Part shown: positions 58,219-64,000 of the stretch, piece after piece
How the letters are laid out: each line of letters opens with the position of its first letter
Position numbering within the stretch: position 1 is the stretch's first letter
Assembly (NCBI GenBank): GCA_900660155.1
Contig: CABFPE010000030.1
Location: forward strand, 166,805-230,804
Origin: Hofstenia miamia
Lineage: Eukaryota > Xenacoelomorpha > Acoela > Hofsteniidae
DNA: 64,000 bases
Direction of reading: 5' to 3'
Position numbers and translations under genes: made by a program
The notes under the pieces: model-generated
Database searches by the model: none
What the model was told of the DNA's origin: nothing
Seen by the model: the letters and a program-made list of their open reading frames with translations, nothing else

Positions 58219-59839
58219 TATATCTAGAAATAGTTTAATTGGTTGATAAATCAAATTGTCATCAACAGTATATGATGGAAAATATATATTATAAATTTTG
58301 TAATCATGATCTTTTAGGCATAACTTTGACCAATGTAATTATTTTCAAGAACATAATTGTTATTGTTATATTTTGGTGCCTTTGGGTATTCTGGAGTGTG
58401 TCACAAAATTGAAATTTTCCCTAATTTGTTTTAGCTGTATATTGTATTGGCAAAATACTGTCTAAAAATCCAGTTGGATCACCTGATAAGGGTTAATATT
58501 TGTTTTTTTTGCAATTTTAGTATATATATATTTTTTTTTGCTATAGCTTTTTTTCAATCTCTAGTCGAACATAAACAAATTTATAAAGTAACTGACAATG
58601 AAGCCAGGAAGTATTTTTTTTAAATTATAATAAACTGAATATTAATTGCAACTATATTTAACTGAAATTGTACAACTATTATTCTATTCAGTAAACTAAT
58701 ATAGAATCACCAAATTCTAGCACTATATATACGAAATGTACAAAATGTTTCTAGCATATTAAAATAATTCTCAATTCAACTTCTATGCGCCATTAATATA
58801 TTAATTGACAGCATTCAACATTTGGACCTTATTATTGTGTTTTTGTATATAGAAGAGAAATATTCAATACATAGTCATAGACAGTACAATGTTCCTATTT
58901 TGGAAAATCAATTTTTGCCAAAATTAACTATATCTCTAAACAAATTTTCAATAAACACCCACACCTACTAATATTTCGATATTTTGCAGAATCAAGGTCT
59001 ACCTGTAATTTCTTTTGTACCTTGGTTTGCTATTTGTATTTTAATCAAATTAAGTTTCTTTACAATCTGCGAGAGGACGTCACAATAGTATTTATATATC
59101 AGGACGCGGAACTAAAGAAGTGTGTAAAATTTTTTAGAGGCTGATATCTTCGAATTGATTTACTGACATAATGGTAACAGCACTACAAAAAAATGAATGC
59201 AAACTTTAAAAAATATCAAATATTAAAAAATGTGGTATAATGACAAAAGTTTTCGCATTTTCTTGTTTCTTTGGAATTTCTAACTCGTAGATAAGCCTTC
59301 ATTCATTCTTATCAGAAACCCTTTAAGGAAGCAGTTTGCCAATTTTTTGAGACACTCTAACATGATTATCAAATGCAAGCACAATTGATCATAAATAATG
59401 AGAAATAGTTGTGTAAGTCTATTTAATAGTAACACCTTCAAATAAGCAGAAACATAAGTTAGCGAAAAGATAAGGATAAGCAAATGGAAATGAGTTTTCC
59501 GCGAGATATAAGCATAGCGAATTCCATCACCTTAGTAAATGCAGTCCTTCATAAAAGTCCCTGTGAAGTGTTTGAAATTTCAACTGATGGGTAACATATC
59601 TTGCAATTTAGAAAAGATTTCAAAATATATAAGGAATTAAGCCTTTTTTGGAAGAAGCTATACTTACAAATATATCCCAGTTTGCAATGCAGTAGCTTTG
59701 ATTGGAATGCAATCAATTGATCATGTTGAAAATTTAAAGAAGAGGCACAGCGTTTGCCTTACTTCACGTAAACTTTATTGTGTCTGCACAAAGTTAGACT
59801 AAAAGCAAACAGGAAAACAAAAAGTGGATTTCGAGGACA
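57869..59839. repeat. First copy of an exact 1971-bp duplicate
   Basis: Identical as far as I can see to 59841-61811 at an offset of 1972, the two separated by a single N at 59840. It includes the right part of a mariner remnant and otherwise AT-rich non-coding DNA. Interpreted as overlapping contig ends that were not merged. Confidence 0.85.
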
Positions 59840-59840
59840 N

Positions 59841-61811
59841 TGCTCTTTGTGCTTGGTCTCCGAGATCAACAGACCTCACTCTGTGACTTTTTCTTTTGGG
59901 TTTACATGAAAGATCGCATTTATGTTCCACCACTGCCTATGATCTTAAACAATAAATAGCCGCAGCAATTGATTTCGTGGACCATGATAAGCTAATAAAC
60001 ATCTGGGAAGAATTCTCTTTTCGTATTGATGTTGCTTCTGCTGCAGGTGGTGGTCAAATTGAACACTCTTAAAACAATAAATAAAACTTAATCGTGGGTG
60101 GAATAAATTGTTATTTAACTAAGTTTTCTATTGTTTTTCTTTATTAATGTATGTTGAATGAAATCAGGTCATTCTTTTTTAATTGCCCTGTATATCTAGA
60201 AATAGTTTAATTGGTTGATAAATCAAATTGTCATCAACAGTATATGATGGAAAATATATATTATAAATTTTGTAATCATGATCTTTTAGGCATAACTTTG
60301 ACCAATGTAATTATTTTCAAGAACATAATTGTTATTGTTATATTTTGGTGCCTTTGGGTATTCTGGAGTGTGTCACAAAATTGAAATTTTCCCTAATTTG
60401 TTTTAGCTGTATATTGTATTGGCAAAATACTGTCTAAAAATCCAGTTGGATCACCTGATAAGGGTTAATATTTGTTTTTTTTGCAATTTTAGTATATATA
60501 TATTTTTTTTTGCTATAGCTTTTTTTCAATCTCTAGTCGAACATAAACAAATTTATAAAGTAACTGACAATGAAGCCAGGAAGTATTTTTTTTAAATTAT
60601 AATAAACTGAATATTAATTGCAACTATATTTAACTGAAATTGTACAACTATTATTCTATTCAGTAAACTAATATAGAATCACCAAATTCTAGCACTATAT
60701 ATACGAAATGTACAAAATGTTTCTAGCATATTAAAATAATTCTCAATTCAACTTCTATGCGCCATTAATATATTAATTGACAGCATTCAACATTTGGACC
60801 TTATTATTGTGTTTTTGTATATAGAAGAGAAATATTCAATACATAGTCATAGACAGTACAATGTTCCTATTTTGGAAAATCAATTTTTGCCAAAATTAAC
60901 TATATCTCTAAACAAATTTTCAATAAACACCCACACCTACTAATATTTCGATATTTTGCAGAATCAAGGTCTACCTGTAATTTCTTTTGTACCTTGGTTT
61001 GCTATTTGTATTTTAATCAAATTAAGTTTCTTTACAATCTGCGAGAGGACGTCACAATAGTATTTATATATCAGGACGCGGAACTAAAGAAGTGTGTAAA
61101 ATTTTTTAGAGGCTGATATCTTCGAATTGATTTACTGACATAATGGTAACAGCACTACAAAAAAATGAATGCAAACTTTAAAAAATATCAAATATTAAAA
61201 AATGTGGTATAATGACAAAAGTTTTCGCATTTTCTTGTTTCTTTGGAATTTCTAACTCGTAGATAAGCCTTCATTCATTCTTATCAGAAACCCTTTAAGG
61301 AAGCAGTTTGCCAATTTTTTGAGACACTCTAACATGATTATCAAATGCAAGCACAATTGATCATAAATAATGAGAAATAGTTGTGTAAGTCTATTTAATA
61401 GTAACACCTTCAAATAAGCAGAAACATAAGTTAGCGAAAAGATAAGGATAAGCAAATGGAAATGAGTTTTCCGCGAGATATAAGCATAGCGAATTCCATC
61501 ACCTTAGTAAATGCAGTCCTTCATAAAAGTCCCTGTGAAGTGTTTGAAATTTCAACTGATGGGTAACATATCTTGCAATTTAGAAAAGATTTCAAAATAT
61601 ATAAGGAATTAAGCCTTTTTTGGAAGAAGCTATACTTACAAATATATCCCAGTTTGCAATGCAGTAGCTTTGATTGGAATGCAATCAATTGATCATGTTG
61701 AAAATTTAAAGAAGAGGCACAGCGTTTGCCTTACTTCACGTAAACTTTATTGTGTCTGCACAAAGTTAGACTAAAAGCAAACAGGAAAACAAAAAGTGGA
61801 TTTCGAGGACA
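59841..61811. repeat. Second copy of the exact 1971-bp duplicate
   Basis: Starts mid-element (TGCTCTTTGTGC) right after the N, and its right end continues into unique sequence. A natural duplication would be expected to show some differences. Count this region only once. Confidence 0.85.
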
Positions 61812-62490
61812 ATATAAAATCTTCGCACTTTCACCATTGCAGAATTAACAGGCCAATGGCGACAACATACTGCAGTATGGGAGTAACCTCCTAAATTGAA
61901 TATTGAATAACTGTATAACATTTTAGTGAGTTACTAATAAACAAAAATTGTTTGAAATCTAAAATTTACTTATGCTTGATAATTTGTTTTGCTAATTTTT
62001 TTTCAACCAGGTCAACATCGGTCACATTTTAAATCGGGTTAGCGGGTCATAATTTGTGAACCGATTACATCCCTGCACGATGAACAAAGTAAATAAATAA
62101 ATTCCTTGTTTTATACATATACATGTAGATTTTGAAAACAATATCCTAGTAAGTCTATAAAATAAACAGACAGCCCCTGTTGTCAAACAATATTAGCCTA
62201 CACTAGATCCTGGATCATTCTCACCTAATTGATGCATTTTCAACAATTTAATCTATACATCCACAACAATGGACTCGATTTTTTTGTGATTCTTACACTC
62301 TTTTGCATTAGGTATAGGTGTTACCATGCTTTGAATGTGCTTATAATATTAAATGTTTAAGAAGTGTCATATGCTAAAATTGCCCATAAAAATCGTTTTA
62401 CCAATGTATGATGATCGTTCCTAGATATTAAAAACACAACATATGGGTTGTTTAAAGTTGATTCATTTATTAAATATCTAATACACGCCA
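61812..62490. other. Unassigned DNA; 3' side of a minus-strand gene
   Basis: Probably includes the 3' untranslated region of the exon at 62491-62622. No other feature seen. Confidence 0.4.
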
Positions 62491-62622
62491 TTAAAATCCC
62501 CGGGCATCTATATAAATGCTATTGCGACGTCCTCGATCTAGTTTTAAGTGGTGATGAGGGCTTGCATGTTTACTAAATTCTTTTATTTGTGACTTATTCA
62601 AAGAATCGTTTTCAATTCTAAC
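62491..62622 (-). CDS. Last coding exon of an unrecognised gene
   Basis: 43 codons then TAA, preceded on the minus strand by a strong acceptor (ACTGTTTTTGTTACAG). The peptide runs VRIENDSLNKSQIKEFSKHA, SPHHHLKLDRGRRNSIYIDA, RGF-stop: polar and basic, with no AT-driven Lys/Asn/Ile runs, unlike chance ORFs nearby. I do not recognise the family. A consensus donor (CAG/GTAAGA) at 62855 could end the previous exon, which would encode ...NKLKKTYQ. The rest of the gene would lie to the right or beyond the window. Confidence 0.5.
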   Translation of the reverse strand, partial: VRIENDSLNKSQIKEFSKHASPHHHLKLDRGRRNSIYIDARGF

Positions 62623-62854
62623 CTGTAACAAAAACAGTAAATTCTAATTTACATCGAATATGCTATTCTTGCGAGAACGATCCTTTTCGTTTCTATTCTT
62701 TTATTTCAAGGAAAAATAAAAGTAACAACTGCGTCTTGAAAGTTTACCATGTGCAAAAATTCCTTGATTGCTTCATTGCAATAGATGTATCAATTAGTCG
62801 CAGTTTGATTAATTAATTAGAATTGGAATATATTTGGGTTTTCACCACTCTTAC

Positions 62855-62885
62855 CTGGTAAGTCTTTTTTAGTTTATTAGACTGA
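62855..62885 (-). CDS. Possible penultimate exon of the same minus-strand gene
   Basis: On the minus strand a stop-free stretch ends TACCAG/GTAAGAGT, phase compatible with the exon at 62491-62622 (intron of 232 bp). Its left limit is uncertain; an AGTCAG acceptor near 62886 would make it a 31-bp exon. Support is the donor only. Confidence 0.22.
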
Positions 62886-62923
62886 CTTTTTACAGCAATT
62901 AAGAGCCACAGATTATTTTTATA

Positions 62924-64000
62924 TTTATTTAGATTACATTTCGTCAATTGCAGAAAACAATTAAAAGGAAGCTTTCCAGAATTCTTGAATTTATTGTTTA
63001 GAATCTTCTCTATATTTGCATATTTGTCTTGTTTTCATTTATTTATTGCGCCAATTTAATGTTTAGTTTCTCTTCTTTAGTATATAGAATAAAAGTATTA
63101 TACAATTATGTTATATATTGTAGGTGGATTACATGTTATACTATATTTTAGTGGAATGTATCGCATCTCCTATTTCATTTTTTCTTCTCATAATGAATTG
63201 ATTGATTTTTGTTAAATAAATTTTACAAACTCTCACGCAGTTGTAATTTATCTGATGTAGTTATTTTGTACGCAATAAGTTATATGCAGAATATGCTTAC
63301 ATAAATCAGTCTTCCTCTAACAAACTTAATTACTTAGAATAAATTGTCTGAGTAACTTAATAGAGATCAATTACCTTTAAGTTCTTTTGTGGAAATTGTA
63401 ACAAAGAAACTCAATATCCTTATTATGAATGTCCACATTGTATGCAATTTATCACACTTTGTGGTTTATGCTAATCTCATTACCACATTTATTACTGGGA
63501 CATTTACTAACATGTAATTATTTCTGCTGATTGTGCTGTTATTTTGTACTGAAGTTGTAAATTAACAATAATGTGGGACTGACTAGGATAAACAAACATG
63601 CATTAACAAAAATAATCGTGACCAAGGACCTGACAAAGTTATCCCCTATTTCAAGCTTCCATTTTGCCGGATTCAGTCAAATCCTCACTGATTGTTTGTG
63701 AACTGAGAAATGTAATTCATTGCAATTTTAGCAAGAGTTTGTTTTTGGTGAAAATTCCAGAAAATTGGCTTATATCCTTCTGCTGCCACAATTCAAAATT
63801 ATACTAAAATTTGAAAATGTACTCCCATCTTAAATATCCGATTTATGTATACATAAAATCAAAATATAGCTTGTATCTAAATGTTCTATAGCTTTCAATC
63901 TGCTAATTTTATTTTTCGTGAAAATTTTGTAATAGTTTGTCCACTTTTGAACGTAACAGTAGTCCTGTAAAAAATTGATACGAGTTACAAAGATATTTAC
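62924..64000. other. Unassigned AT-rich DNA
   Basis: No gene, RNA gene or named repeat recognised. Upstream exons of the minus-strand gene may lie here or beyond the window. Confidence 0.45.

Noticed and set aside
1-64000. tRNA, rRNA or CRISPR features
   Set aside because: No tRNA-like box sequences, rRNA segments or regularly spaced short repeats of the CRISPR type were seen; the 185-bp spaced motif at 24.1-24.5 kb is too sparse and this is animal DNA.

Overview
The window is animal nuclear DNA: AT-rich, about half transposable elements, with one complete multi-exon host gene. The host gene has very short introns (44-53 bp) beside very long ones (up to 11 kb), and its 3' splice sites read TAG in 12 of 14 introns. 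That mix suggests an AT-rich invertebrate (flatworm, rotifer/acanthocephalan, cnidarian or similar). I could not settle the phylum from sequence alone. Several N runs and single Ns mark scaffold joins, and three of them carry duplicated contig ends, so some 'repeats' here are assembly artefacts.

Layout. 1-17.5 kb is a nest of old Ty3/gypsy-like LTR retrotransposon copies of two related LTR families (A, about 970 bp; B, about 1150 bp): one long broken element A with a tRNA-Trp-type primer site, gag, pol and a long third coding region, plus a shortened B relative, solo LTRs and an inverted LTR. A diverged tandem unit lies among them. 17.5-24 kb is non-coding DNA with a small foldback element and two decayed LINE copies lying tail to tail around an ATT array. 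24-27.4 kb is a gene-free stretch with a spaced GTCGGTCTTAC motif.

27439-52745 (+) is the host gene, the orthologue of YLPM1 (ZAP3). I resolved 15 coding exons giving about 1183 codons: a short W-rich coiled segment, a proline-rich region, a PPH-rich repeat exon, an Arg/Ser exon, a P-loop kinase-like module, and the conserved C-terminus with an RVxW phosphatase-docking motif. Its introns hold two mariner-type elements, a hAT-type MITE with 8-bp target duplications, a Harbinger-type MITE with TTA duplications, a near full-length hAT transposon, a hAT-like exon, and a LINE inserted inside another LINE.

52.7-64 kb lies downstream: a sized gap, a probable exon of an AIG1/ADTRP-like membrane hydrolase (+), a short mariner relative, a 1971-bp exact duplication around one N (almost certainly a scaffolding artefact), and a well-formed last exon of an unrecognised gene on the minus strand at 62491-62622. 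I see no tRNA, rRNA or CRISPR array. The best candidates for something undescribed are the third coding region of the LTR family, the minus-strand terminal exon, the strong TAG bias at splice acceptors and the palindromic GTCGGTCTTAC motif family.
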